From: Bacteroides sp. Marseille-P3684
Lineage (GTDB): Bacteria; Bacteroidota; Bacteroidia; Bacteroidales; Bacteroidaceae
Direction of reading: 5' to 3'
Length of the DNA stretch: 64,000 nt
NCBI RefSeq assembly: GCF_900291465.1
Contig: NZ_LT985808.1
Location: 2,668,184 to 2,732,183, forward strand
How positions within the stretch are numbered: position 1 is the first letter of the stretch; each line of letters starts with the position of its first letter. Shown here piece after piece: positions 44,920 to 53,884 of this stretch. Below the pieces are notes generated by a model. It was not told where the DNA came from. It ran no database searches and saw only the letters and a list, made by a program, of their open reading frames with translations. The position numbers and the translations under genes were made by a program.

Positions 44920-45118
44920 TCAAAACAACTTCCTCAAATCCATCGAAAGAAAATCCTCCGTACTGAGGCCACCCTCTTCCACAATAAACGCTGATTGCGG
45001 ATGGAACAGCTTGCGGAATTTATCCAATCCCTTCGTACACTTCTCCACATTGCTTTTCAACCCAATGGCGACCACCGAACCTTTCTTGCGCAGGACGAAA
45101 TTCACTTCATACCTCTAC
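44920..45118 (-). pseudogene. C-terminal remnant of an AAA/DUF4143-type ATPase
   Basis: Residues YEVNFVLRKKGSVVAIGLKS then NVEKCTKGLDKFRKLFHPQS and FIVEEGGLSTEDFL match the C-terminal nuclease-like part of the ATPases with DUF4143 that are frequent in Bacteroidetes. In-frame stops lie just upstream and no other part of the gene is present. The expected E-x-K reads GLKS, so even the remnant has lost a key residue. Part of the general decay between the CRISPR remnant and the Wadjet operon. The 220 bp up to the next gene are A/T-rich without a gene. Confidence 0.6.
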
Positions 45119-45337
45119 ATTTTACTCAGTGGACTAAGTATTCTTGCTCAATGCAAAATATCATTTATATTTTATGCAACAAACATTGTTGTTTGAATAA
45201 AAAAACAGTAATATTGTATTTGAATAGTAACATCATACGTCTTGTTCAGATATGTCATGATATGAGAGTCCTGAAACGTACAATGAAGAAAGACGGTTAT
45301 AAAATAGATGTTGTGCCAATCACAGAGTTTTAACTAT

Positions 45338-46537
45338 ATGGATGTTCTGACACATTTCAGAAGCATAGAAGAATTGACCAAGACACTCTCGCGTGAACAA
45401 GGATTACTAAGCGAGATGTTTGAAAAACGGAAGCTCATGAAGTTTCCGGTTGGGCTTGCCATAGAACTTGTCGGAGGAAATGAAACAAGATTGAGGAGAC
45501 TGGTTGACTATGGCGTATTGGTGGAATCTGGCAATACGGTTGAGATAGAGAGTGACTACCTGAACTTTTTCGAAGAAGTACTGAATGTCAATGAGGAAAT
45601 CAGTGTGTTGAGCGTACAGGAGTGTATCAACACCTTGAAGGAGTATATAGGGTATTTTCTGCAAGAGACTAATTCCAATCGTAAAGCCGGATATCAGGAT
45701 AGTGTGCGCCAGCTCTTAAAGAAGACCGGATTCAGAACCTTGAAGAATGTGGTGGATTTGAAGCGTAATATGGACAACGCCTATAAGCAGGAACCCAATT
45801 ATATCATTAAAAAGAAGAAGCTGCAGAATCTGGATGAGAAGGGAAATAGTATTCGCGCAATGATACGTGAATGTGAAAAACTGATGGATAATGAGCAAGC
45901 CTTCTTTATCATGGCAAATGATCCGCACATGGCCAAGACGTGTAGCGAGGTGAAGCATGATTTTGTTGAAGCTTATCATGCGCTAATGGAGATTGACAGA
46001 CAGATTATTTCCTACATCAATCAGATAGACCAGCAGAACAGACTTTACAAAAAGATACGAAAGCTGAAGTATCTGCAAGATCAGTTGCTCATCAAGACTG
46101 ATACGAATATCCTCAATGTATTGGAAGAAAGAAATCCTCTTTGGATGGAATCCCGACAATACAATAGGATTCGTCTGTCTCTGGAAATGCTGAGGGAAAA
46201 TGAACAGGTAGTAAAGTTGCTGAAACGAATTGCCGAACGGAATGGAATACAGAAGATGGCAAGAACGGAAGCTGCTCCCTTGACGGAAGACGACCTGCAA
46301 GAACATGTCCACCAGTTGAAGGAGGTGGATTCTGCCGAAGTATGGAATGCGTTTTTAGCATCAAGCTATAATCTGTTTGAATTCATTCTGAAGTATGACT
46401 ACAAAGTAAAACGTAATATAGAAGAGCATGCTACCCTCTTCTGCCAGTTGGTTATCTTGCACCCTGATGAATGCAGGATAACAGGCGAATATGCAATTTA
46501 CCAAAACATTGAATACCCTGTAATTTATGCGAAATAA
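45338..46537 (+). CDS. jetA: JetA: MukF-like kleisin of a Wadjet system
   Basis: A 399-residue soluble protein starting MDVLTHFRSIEELTKTLSRE (ATG at 45338; 45308 is an alternative). The N-terminal ~80 residues look like a winged helix (LLSEMFEKRKLMKFPVGLAIELVG); the middle is strongly helical and charged, as in kleisins. It was identified mainly by context: first gene of a four-gene unit with SMC-like and TOPRIM proteins in the order kleisin, MukE-like, SMC, TOPRIM that defines JetABCD. It would bridge the SMC heads. It overlaps jetB by 11 bp. A weak promoter candidate (TTG, 20 nt, TAATATTG) lies near 45185-45220. Confidence 0.75.
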   Translation: MDVLTHFRSIEELTKTLSREQGLLSEMFEKRKLMKFPVGLAIELVGGNETRLRRLVDYGVLVESGNTVEIESDYLNFFEEVLNVNEEISVLSVQECINTLKEYIGYFLQETNSNRKAGYQDSVRQLLKKTGFRTLKNVVDLKRNMDNAYKQEPNYIIKKKKLQNLDEKGNSIRAMIRECEKLMDNEQAFFIMANDPHMAKTCSEVKHDFVEAYHALMEIDRQIISYINQIDQQNRLYKKIRKLKYLQDQLLIKTDTNILNVLEERNPLWMESRQYNRIRLSLEMLRENEQVVKLLKRIAERNGIQKMARTEAAPLTEDDLQEHVHQLKEVDSAEVWNAFLASSYNLFEFILKYDYKVKRNIEEHATLFCQLVILHPDECRITGEYAIYQNIEYPVIYAK

Positions 46538-47084
46538 TACTCAAAGAATATACGAGCGGTTAAGCCGAGGGGAGTTCCTTTCGGTAGACAGTGCAGACCC
46601 CTCTGTCCGCCATCTATATGAGGATATTGAGGAAAATCTGGAGGATTATACGGAATACTTCAAGGAAATCGGTCTGCAACTGGAATCTGGTAATGGTTAC
46701 TTCTATTTCTCAAGAATGGGAGAGAGTAAACAGACGATAGAGCAGAAATTGGACAGCTTCTCAAAATGGCTTGACTATCTGGATTTTCTGAAATGCTATA
46801 ATCAGTCATTTGCTGCAGGATATCAATTCCGTAAAAGCCATTTGATAGAACAGATCAGTCTGGATATCGAACTGAAGGAAAAGGCACAGCACCTGTTCAG
46901 GAAATACGGTATGGGCTCAAATGTTGAGATAGTGAACAAACTACTCCAGGAAATGCAGAATATGGGCTTTGCTGAATGTATCAGTGAACTTGATGAAACC
47001 TATAAGATTACTTCGGCCTTCCGTTATGCCGAGGAACTAGTGGATATAATTCAAATAGCAAACGAAGATGAAATACCTGAATAA
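46527..47084 (+). CDS. jetB: JetB: MukE-like subunit of a Wadjet system
   Basis: A 185-residue protein starting MRNNTQRIYERLSRGEFLSV. It is mostly helical with a winged-helix feel (YFKEIGLQLESGNGYFYFSR, KLLQEMQNMGFAECISELDETYKITSAF), as expected of the MukE/JetB class. It overlaps jetA by 11 bp and jetC by 17 bp, so translation of the three is coupled. In Wadjet complexes JetB dimers bind the kleisin JetA. No catalytic motif is expected or seen. The identification rests on position, size and fold pattern. Confidence 0.75.
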   Translation: MRNNTQRIYERLSRGEFLSVDSADPSVRHLYEDIEENLEDYTEYFKEIGLQLESGNGYFYFSRMGESKQTIEQKLDSFSKWLDYLDFLKCYNQSFAAGYQFRKSHLIEQISLDIELKEKAQHLFRKYGMGSNVEIVNKLLQEMQNMGFAECISELDETYKITSAFRYAEELVDIIQIANEDEIPE

Positions 47085-50000
47085 GATAATCTTTATCAAT
47101 AGTGCCAATATTCCGTATGCAGAGATTTCCGTAGATGGAAATGTGCATTTCACGGGAACTCAGGGTGTCGGTAAAAGTACGGTATTGAGAGCACTGCTGT
47201 TTTTCTACAATGCGGATAAACAACATTTGGGCATCCAGCAGGGACAGAAATCGTTTGATGATTTCTATTTTCATCAATCGAACTCTTATATACTTTATGA
47301 GGTGATGCGTGATAATGGGGCCTATACGATACTTGTCAGCAGGTATCAGGGGCGTGCTTCGTGGAGGTTCATTGATGCTCCTTATCAACGTGAATGGTTG
47401 ATTGACAACGGCAAGCAGGTATTGAGTGACTGGGTGAAGATTCGTGAACGTATAGACAAGGATGTGGCTGTGTCTGCTAGAATAGAATCCGGTGTGATGT
47501 TCAAGGATATAATCTTCGGTAACACTCATGACTATAAATATACACGTTATGCACTGGTGCAGAGTTCACATTATCAGAATATCCCACGCAGTATTCAAAA
47601 TGTTTTCCTGAATACAAAGCTCGATGCGGACTTTGTCAAGAATACCATCATACAATCGATGACAGATGAAGATTTGCCCATTGATTTGCAGACCTACAGA
47701 CGCCTTGTTACGGACTTTGAGCGTGAGTATGACGAGATAGACTGTTGGTTCCGCCAATCACGTGATGGCAGTTATCCGGTGCGTCAGCAGGCATTGAAAA
47801 TAGCCGAACAGGGGCGTACAATCGTAGCACTTGACCAGCAATTGCTGGACGTATGGCGTATGCTCAATTATGCTGTAGCTTATAATGAAGAGCATATACC
47901 TCTTTTGAAAGCCCAAGCAGCAGATATTGGAGCGGACCTGGAGAAAGAGCATAACCGTGGGAAAGAACTTACCGCAGAATATGAAAAAGAAAAAGACTCG
48001 CTGAATCAGGACCTTGGTGCAAAGAAAAGTAAACTAAAGGAAATAGCGCAGGCAAGAAAGGATTTCGAATCCATGGGTATTGAGGCTATACTCGCTCGTG
48101 CCGACCGGGAGACAGCTGTCAAGCAGGAAATGACGGAGAAACAAACACTATTGGATGATTTATTGAAAACCCATGCATCGATAGAAGAAAAGTACAACAT
48201 TGCAAGGGGTAAACTGGAAAATGCACGTCAGGCATTCGAGAACATCCAGAAAGAGGCGTATTATCAGAAACAGGACGAACTTCAGATAAGGCGCAAGAAG
48301 GTAGAGGAAGAACGTACAAAAAGCAGGAATCAGATTATGGAAGCTTTCAACAGCTGGAGACATGACTCGGACGAGCGTCTGCAAATGTTGTTGGCTGAAC
48401 AGAGTAAGGCTGATAACGCACTGAAGGAACTTCGTCAGTGGCATCCGAAGGCTGTTGAAATAAAACAGGTTGATGATGAATTGCAGCAATTGGATTTTAT
48501 GGAGAAGGAGAACGCCATACAACAAGTAGCTGTACGAAGTCAGATTGATCGGATTACTGCCGAGTATGAGATGAAAGAAACGGAAATAAAACAGGAGTTC
48601 CAGCGTGAGCAGGAACGTCTTGAAACTGACCGGACACAAACGCGTGAACAAATCACGAAAATCAATAACTTATTGGCTCATTTGGACGGCTCTCTTTACA
48701 AGTGGCTTTGTGAGAATGCCGAAGGTTGGGAAAACACAATAGGCAAAGTCGTTGACGAAGAAAGGATTCTGTATGCTCAAGGGCTTGAACCTCAGTTGGA
48801 CACTGGGACTGATGGTATGTTTGGCGTAAAGTTAAACCTGGATAATATTGCCTACGTACATCGTACGCCTGACGAATATAGATCGGAGAAGAATAACTTG
48901 GAAGAGCTAGTGCGACAAATCAACCGTCAGCTCACACAATTACCTGTTACTCTTGAGGGAGAAATTTCTAAACTTGGTAAGAAATATGCTGCACAAGTGA
49001 ATCCACTTCGTCAGAAAATGACATCGTTGAAGGTGGAAGAAGGACAGATTCCTGTAAAGCGACAGAATCTGCAAACCCACAGACACAAGCTGGAGATGGA
49101 AGAGCAGGAGCAAATTAACCAGGAAAAAGAAATCCGCAAACGTGCTTTTAATGAAGCAGTACTGAAAGTGAATTCAGAAAAGGATACTCGTAATAAGAAT
49201 GAAATAAAGAATAAAAAGGACCTTAAGGATCTTGATTTATCATTTAATAAGGCTGTGAAGGTTCTCGAAGAGGAATTGCGCCTTTTCAAAGAAAGACAAG
49301 AGATTGAGGCTACCACACGTAATCATGAGTTCGCTGTGCAGAAGAAACAGCTTGATGAACAGCTGGTAGCTGAACTTGCAGGCAAAGGTGTTGACACGAA
49401 ACTGCTCGAACAATATCGTAAGGCTTTGGATGAATTGAAGGAACTATTAAAGAGTATTGAAAATGAACGTGCAATTGTCATCAGATACCGCGACACTGAG
49501 CAAAATCTCTTTGCTAAGGAACCGGAAATCAAAAAGGACATCAAGACCATTGAACAGCAACTCACAATGATACGTCAGCGTTATGAAGACAAGCGGACGC
49601 GTATCGAGAAAAAATGCAAAGAAATGGACGAACGGCTGAAGCGGATTCTTAAGGAACTCACGCATCGAAGGGAAGGTTTGGAACTTTATCATCAGGTGGT
49701 AGAGAATGAACATCTGGTACCTGATACTTTCCTCTCTGATGACAAAACGAAGAGTACCGAGCAGGATTGTCAGCAACTGTTGAGTCAACTTAGAGGCACG
49801 GTCAATCAGAAACGTGAATCGATAGACAAGCTTAAATACATCGTTGTCAGTTTCAATCGTAACTTCAAGCCTCAAAATGCTTTTCATTTCAATACAATGC
49901 CCGTAACAGACAATGACTATCTGCAGATTGCCGTGGATTTGCAGGAGTTCATGGACAACAATAAAATCGAGGAGTTCCGCAGGCGCACCAGCGAACATTA

Positions 50001-50718
50001 TAAGGATATCCTGGGACGTATTTCAACAGAAATCGGCTCACTGATGAAGCGCAGATCGGATGTAGACGAAGTGATACAAGCCATAAACCGTGATTTTATA
50101 GAAAAGAACTTTGCAGGTGTAATCAAGAGTATTGAACTCAGAGCAAATGAGTCTTCAGACAAGCTTATGCAACTGCTCATATCCATCCACGATTATGCGG
50201 CAGAAAATGCCCTTTCAATCGGCGAATTGAATCTTTTCTCAAGTAATAACCGGGATGACGTGAACCGTAAGGTTGTGGATTATCTGAAGAGTTTGTCTCA
50301 CCAGTTGCAAAACGAGCCCAATCGTCCGACAGTATCTTTGGGGGACGCTTTCCGTTTACAGTTCCGTGTGAAAGAAAACGACAATGACACCGGTTGGGTT
50401 GAACGTATTAACAATGTAGGATCGGATGGTACAGATATTCTGGTGAAAGCGATGGTCAATATCATGCTCATCAATGTTTTTAAGAAAAAGGCAGCCAAAA
50501 AAAGTGGCGATTTCATTGTACACTGCATGATGGATGAGATAGGACGCTTGCACCCCAACAATATAAAAGGCATTCTGCAGTTTGCCAATTCACGCAATAT
50601 CTATCTCATTAACAGCTCACCGACATCGTATAATCCTTACGATTACCGCTATACGTATCTGTTAAGTAAACATGGGGTAAAGACGAGGGTGGAAAAATTG
50701 TTGAAACGAATAAACTAG
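47068..50718 (+). CDS. jetC: JetC: SMC-like ATPase of a Wadjet system
   Basis: A 1,216-residue SMC-family protein. Walker A is GTQGVGKST (residues 30-38), directly after an N-terminal strand, as in SbcC/MukB-type ATPases. Two long charged coiled-coil arms (about 270-560 and 640-1000, e.g. EKEIRKRAFNEAV) flank a globular hinge-like centre (about 560-640: CENAEGWENTIGKVVDEERI). The C-terminal head has an ABC signature-like GSDGT (about 1118-1122) and Walker B FIVHCMMDEIGRLHP (Asp about 1156, Glu 1157). This is the DNA-loop-extruding motor. Its start lies within the end of jetB and jetD follows 8 bp after the stop. Confidence 0.92.
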   Translation: MKYLNKIIFINSANIPYAEISVDGNVHFTGTQGVGKSTVLRALLFFYNADKQHLGIQQGQKSFDDFYFHQSNSYILYEVMRDNGAYTILVSRYQGRASWRFIDAPYQREWLIDNGKQVLSDWVKIRERIDKDVAVSARIESGVMFKDIIFGNTHDYKYTRYALVQSSHYQNIPRSIQNVFLNTKLDADFVKNTIIQSMTDEDLPIDLQTYRRLVTDFEREYDEIDCWFRQSRDGSYPVRQQALKIAEQGRTIVALDQQLLDVWRMLNYAVAYNEEHIPLLKAQAADIGADLEKEHNRGKELTAEYEKEKDSLNQDLGAKKSKLKEIAQARKDFESMGIEAILARADRETAVKQEMTEKQTLLDDLLKTHASIEEKYNIARGKLENARQAFENIQKEAYYQKQDELQIRRKKVEEERTKSRNQIMEAFNSWRHDSDERLQMLLAEQSKADNALKELRQWHPKAVEIKQVDDELQQLDFMEKENAIQQVAVRSQIDRITAEYEMKETEIKQEFQREQERLETDRTQTREQITKINNLLAHLDGSLYKWLCENAEGWENTIGKVVDEERILYAQGLEPQLDTGTDGMFGVKLNLDNIAYVHRTPDEYRSEKNNLEELVRQINRQLTQLPVTLEGEISKLGKKYAAQVNPLRQKMTSLKVEEGQIPVKRQNLQTHRHKLEMEEQEQINQEKEIRKRAFNEAVLKVNSEKDTRNKNEIKNKKDLKDLDLSFNKAVKVLEEELRLFKERQEIEATTRNHEFAVQKKQLDEQLVAELAGKGVDTKLLEQYRKALDELKELLKSIENERAIVIRYRDTEQNLFAKEPEIKKDIKTIEQQLTMIRQRYEDKRTRIEKKCKEMDERLKRILKELTHRREGLELYHQVVENEHLVPDTFLSDDKTKSTEQDCQQLLSQLRGTVNQKRESIDKLKYIVVSFNRNFKPQNAFHFNTMPVTDNDYLQIAVDLQEFMDNNKIEEFRRRTSEHYKDILGRISTEIGSLMKRRSDVDEVIQAINRDFIEKNFAGVIKSIELRANESSDKLMQLLISIHDYAAENALSIGELNLFSSNNRDDVNRKVVDYLKSLSHQLQNEPNRPTVSLGDAFRLQFRVKENDNDTGWVERINNVGSDGTDILVKAMVNIMLINVFKKKAAKKSGDFIVHCMMDEIGRLHPNNIKGILQFANSRNIYLINSSPTSYNPYDYRYTYLLSKHGVKTRVEKLLKRIN

Positions 50719-50726
50719 TCCGTACC

Positions 50727-51593
50727 ATGGCTATAAGTACATCGATACAAGCATTGCTGGCTGGTGAACAAGTCGCCGGTTCAAAGCTAAGCCGTAAGTT
50801 ACTTGACGAACTGTTGGCAGAAGGTATGCTATGGGTAAGTTCGCATGGTTCCAGGAAATCCTATCGTGCTCGCGACACGGAAGCCCTTAAAAGATTTCTT
50901 ATGGATAAGGATGAAAGTTATCGGATTCTTGAAGTAAATCTTACTGATTCCCGTGCGTCAATGGCAATGGGGACAGGGAACTCCAAACTGGTTACGATTC
51001 GCTCCTGCCCCGGATTCCCGGTAAACAGCTACGAACCGATTGAATGTTTTCTTGACGAAAAGCCTTTTATGGTCAATCCACAGGAAGGAAGCTTTCTCTT
51101 TGTTTCAGACTGGGAAAAGCTTACAATTCCGGAAAACGTGGTAGTAATTGGTGTTGAGAATATGGAGAACTTCAGGATGATTCGTAAGCAAAGAGCTTTC
51201 TTTGAAGCATATCTTACAGCACATGACTTTTCCAACAGAATACTCTTTGTATCCAGATATCCACAATCCACAGATCTTAGAAGATGGCTATGCTCCATTC
51301 CCAATCATTATCTTCACTTCGGCGACTTTGATTTGGCTGGAATAAATATATTTCTCGTTGAATTCCAACAATATCTAGGTAAGGAACGGTCTTCCTATCT
51401 AATTCCGGGCGACATTGAATCCCGCTTGAAGGCTGGTTCCAACAAACGATATGATGAACAGTATAGCTATTTTAAGGATATCAAGTCAGACGTATTCGAG
51501 TTGCAGCAACTGATAGCTTTAATTCATCGGGAGCGAAAAGCCTATGATCAAGAGGGGTATATATGCTGTCATTCGAATCAAACTTCCGATTGA
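50727..51593 (+). CDS. jetD: JetD: TOPRIM nuclease subunit of a Wadjet system
   Basis: A 288-residue protein. An N-terminal winged-helix-like part (LLAGEQVAGSKLSRKLLDEL) is followed by a TOPRIM domain with the catalytic Glu in VVIGVENMENF (Glu144) and the D-x-D motif in LHFGDFDLAGINIF (Asp200, Asp202). TOPRIM proteins of this class are related to topoisomerase VI A; JetD cuts plasmid DNA after the JetABC motor has recognised its small circular size. It is shorter than the usual JetD of about 380-400 residues, so the N-terminal arm is reduced. Last gene of the operon, with no frame damage. Confidence 0.88.
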   Translation: MAISTSIQALLAGEQVAGSKLSRKLLDELLAEGMLWVSSHGSRKSYRARDTEALKRFLMDKDESYRILEVNLTDSRASMAMGTGNSKLVTIRSCPGFPVNSYEPIECFLDEKPFMVNPQEGSFLFVSDWEKLTIPENVVVIGVENMENFRMIRKQRAFFEAYLTAHDFSNRILFVSRYPQSTDLRRWLCSIPNHYLHFGDFDLAGINIFLVEFQQYLGKERSSYLIPGDIESRLKAGSNKRYDEQYSYFKDIKSDVFELQQLIALIHRERKAYDQEGYICCHSNQTSD

Positions 51594-51639
51594 TTATGCT
51601 CTTTCGGTATAATTTAACCCGAATCGGTCATTAGACTTC

Positions 51640-51880
51640 TATGTTGGTGGGCGGATAGATTACTTCATCCTCTGACTTCTGCCCTCCAACGAGGTGTTCG
51701 CAGCATTCAAGGTGCACCGCATGCAATCTGACATAGGCTGGCTTCTCACCGATTCAAACGGTGATTTAAAGCTGTTCGAAACCATGCTTCGTAAATGGCT
51801 AGTTTATAAAATGACAACAGGGAAGCCTGAAAACAGACCTCCCTGCGATGCGACGTGCCGCAGCACACGCTAACTCCTTG
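51640..51880 (+). other. Decayed coding remnant of unknown origin
   Basis: A frame reading LLPSNEVFAAFKVHRMQSDI, then WLLTDSNGDLKLFETMLRKW looks protein-like but is cut by TGA upstream (after RIDYFIL) and ends at TAA near 51870. I do not recognise the family. Probably a gene fragment left by the rearrangements that built the island. Confidence 0.35.
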
Positions 51881-51903
51881 TGGAGCTGTTGCAAACATAG
51901 TGA

Positions 51904-52320
51904 TTTTATTTTAAATAGCAAGCCATGGACGACAAATTTTCATCAATCAACTCAAAATGCACCAACGGGAGCTCCATCAGCTCATGCACCGTCGGCTTCC
52001 GTCCTCATCGAGCGCATGGCAAAAAAAACGGACGATTTAATATCCGGTATAAAATAGAAAAAGACAATGGAATGCGTTAACCCGGGTCCTAAGCCCATTG
52101 GGCGCGTTTACCTCCACTGTCTTTTTCGCAAAACTAGATATTTTATTTTAAATAGCAAGCCATGGACGACAAAATTTTCATCAACCAACAAGCGTACCAA
52201 CGTGAGCTCCATCAGCTCATGCACCGCCGGCTTCCCGTCCACATCCACCACACGGAAACGTCCCAGTTCTTTTTGAACCCATTTGGCAAAGTTGGTAATC
52301 TTACTATTGTAATATTGTGA
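51904..52320 (+). repeat. Two tandem copies of a phage-gene 5' end (gpG-like)
   Basis: The block TTTTATTTTAAATAGCAAGC + CATGGACGACAAA occurs at 51904-51936 and 52141-52173, 237 bp apart, and similarity continues for about 60 bp more. The second copy encodes MDDKIFINQQAYQRELHQLM followed by HRRLPV before diverging, with a stop at 52320. The first is frameshifted. This start resembles phage virion-morphogenesis (Mu gpG-like) proteins, a tentative match from memory. Both are truncated. Confidence 0.5.
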
Positions 52321-52449
52321 AGTAGTTCCGTATTTCAACCCCATGACACTACATGTTCCCTTATGCTCCGGTTCCCGTAAGAAGCATAGCAATACGTCAA
52401 TATAGGGTGCTGCTTTTTCTTTATTGAGCAAATACGTCCATTCTTCCAT
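52108..52449 (-). pseudogene. Fragment resembling the N-terminus of McrB-like restriction proteins
   Basis: Minus strand from the ATG at 52449: MEEWTYLLNKEKAAPYIDVL, REPEHKGTCSVMGLKYGTTS, QYYNSKITNFAKWVQKEL and VVDVDGKPAV. The pattern ATC/GTC-S-L-x-x-KYG-x-x-x-x-YN is that of the N-terminal domain of several Bacteroidetes McrB-like or HNH defence proteins. From about 52240 downward the frame reads antisense through the duplicated phage fragment, so the rest of the gene is lost. Only the fusion product could be made. Assignment uncertain. Confidence 0.45.
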
Positions 52450-52790
52450 AGAGATACCGATATCACCACAGGTATAGAAACAAACCATCCTCCCCCCCCT
52501 TGACATTCTGTCAAACGAAGCCCTTCACAGTGCCTTTCCTTGCACCGAAATAGGAGTTGGTGGATTTCGAGGGGCTTCTCAGGCGATTAGCGAAATACAC
52601 TTTGTCGGCGAAATGCGTCTGGCGCTTTCTTTCGGGAAGGCGGAAGGCTATGGATGCTCACCGATCGCATCCGGCACGCAAGACTCCGCACATCGTGTTA
52701 CCTTCCGATTTGTTGACACGGCACTCCTTCTGGAAAGCGAAACTCACTATTCTTTACCTCCATTTTCCAAAGATTTGACTTCCGAGGACG

Positions 52791-52878
52791 AAACAATAAT
52801 GTTTGGAGGGGGAAACTAATGTGTTTGACGCGGCAAACTATATTGTTTGGCTCGCGAAACAATATTATTGCGGGCACG
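52791..52878. repeat. Intergenic tandem repeats, 22-bp period (AAAC-N6-GTTT core)
   Basis: AAAC begins at 52791, 52813, 52835 and 52857, exactly 22 bp apart. The second and third units read AAACTAATGTGTTTG and AAACTATATTGTTTG, each an inverted repeat AAAC...GTTT; G/C-rich linkers separate them. The stretch 52500-53248 otherwise shows no convincing gene. Confidence 0.75.
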
Positions 52879-53131
52879 TTTTGCCTGTTTTCCGGGAACA
52901 GAATGTATAGTTTTCTAAAATAAAGGGGTGTTTTCCGTATTTTCGTTTGCAGATGTTCACATTTGAAGGCTAGTTTATCGAAATCTGAGAAAAGATGAGT
53001 TAGCTGAAACCGTTGTTTCGGAGCTTTCTGTATGGCAATTATCCGCTTTGGGTTACAAGATGGTCAGGGACGCTTCCTGACAAATCGCCGCCTTCCAATT
53101 GCTTTCTTACGCTGTCTTCGACCATAAGGAA

Positions 53132-53173
53132 ATGGCATGTGAAAGGAACGTTGCATTCACTTTCACATGCCAT
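53132..53173. repeat. 14-bp inverted repeat (large hairpin) at right edge of island
   Basis: ATGGCATGTGAAAG (53132-53145) and its exact complement CTTTCACATGCCAT (53160-53173), with a 14-nt loop. No T-run on either side, so it is not a standard terminator. It lies about 75 bp beyond the stop of the exported protein at 53249. Confidence 0.7.
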
Positions 53174-53248
53174 GTCATATTCTTCAGGAGACGGAAGACC
53201 GGACAACCGTCCGCGAACCGCTCTCATGCGTCGGCTGCTCGCCGCGCA

Positions 53249-53647
53249 TCATTCTTCCGGACGGACGAACTTGAAGTCGGAAGGAGCAATCTGCTGGATG
53301 ACCGTCGAACCGTTGCGATAACGTTTCATCAGCTTGGTCACCGTCTTTTGCAACGCCGCTTTCTTCTCAGAGAAATAGGTGATGCACGTGTGGTTGATAT
53401 TTCCGTCCTTTGCTTCCAGGTAGGCTTTCAACTGCTCACTGTATCCTTCGCGGCTGGGAAGGAAGCCTTCCTTGGTCAAACGCACGCTGTCAATCTGCTG
53501 GATGTCGGTAAAGTAAACCACCGAATCGCCAAAACACAGCGACACGCCCATCACATAGACGGGCTTGTAATCGTCCTTGCGGAGCGTAAAGGCCGACGTC
53601 ACGACCAACAAAAGCATCAAAATACTTATCGTTTTCAGACTTTTCAT
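53249..53647 (-). CDS. Small exported protein of unknown function
   Basis: A 132-residue protein starting MKSLKTISILMLLLVVTSAF with a signal peptide, probably cleaved after TSAF. The mature part (DDYKPVYVMGVSLCFGDSVVYFTDIQ, SREGYSEQLKAYLEAKDGNINHTCITYFSEKKAALQKTV) is periplasmic by prediction. I do not recognise the family. An ATG two codons upstream (53653) is equally possible. It has a good promoter at 53675-53705. Single gene, opposite side of a terminator from htrA. Confidence 0.75.
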   Translation of the reverse strand: MKSLKTISILMLLLVVTSAFTLRKDDYKPVYVMGVSLCFGDSVVYFTDIQQIDSVRLTKEGFLPSREGYSEQLKAYLEAKDGNINHTCITYFSEKKAALQKTVTKLMKRYRNGSTVIQQIAPSDFKFVRPEE

Positions 53648-53674
53648 AACCATTCTTTCTAAGATTAGTGTGTG

Positions 53675-53705
53675 CAAAAATACGAATTATCACGTAACGA
53701 ACAAA
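53675..53705 (-). promoter_or_regulatory. Promoter of the small exported protein
   Basis: Minus strand: TTTG at 53702-53705, 19 nt, TATTTTTG at 53675-53682. It overlaps the T-run of the htrA terminator. Confidence 0.7.
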
Positions 53706-53713
53706 AAAAGTAA

Positions 53714-53747
53714 CACGGCGGACAACCTTCTCCGGATATCCGCCGTG
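53714..53747 (-). terminator. Terminator of htrA
   Basis: CACGGCGGA / TCCGCCGTG stem; on the minus strand it is followed by TTACTTTTTTTG. The 130 bp between the htrA stop and this hairpin hold further inverted repeats (CGCACGC 53802 with GCGTGCG near 53870, and CACCTG/CAGGTG). Confidence 0.75.
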
Positions 53748-53884
53748 CATGCACCTCTTTAAAAACTAAACTAAACTCTTGAATTTATTGCCTGGATTCC
53801 GCACGCTATCGGCTGCGGCTGTCGACACCTGTGCAGGTGACACGGGCACAACGGCAATTGGGGCGTGCGAAAGTAGGATTCTCA

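Noticed and set aside
40003-53248. Searched for cas9, cas2, a tracrRNA, reverse transcriptase and integrase genes in the island
   Set aside because: None could be recognised on either strand; a tracrRNA anti-repeat matching the 47-bp repeat was not seen, though a short one could escape visual search.
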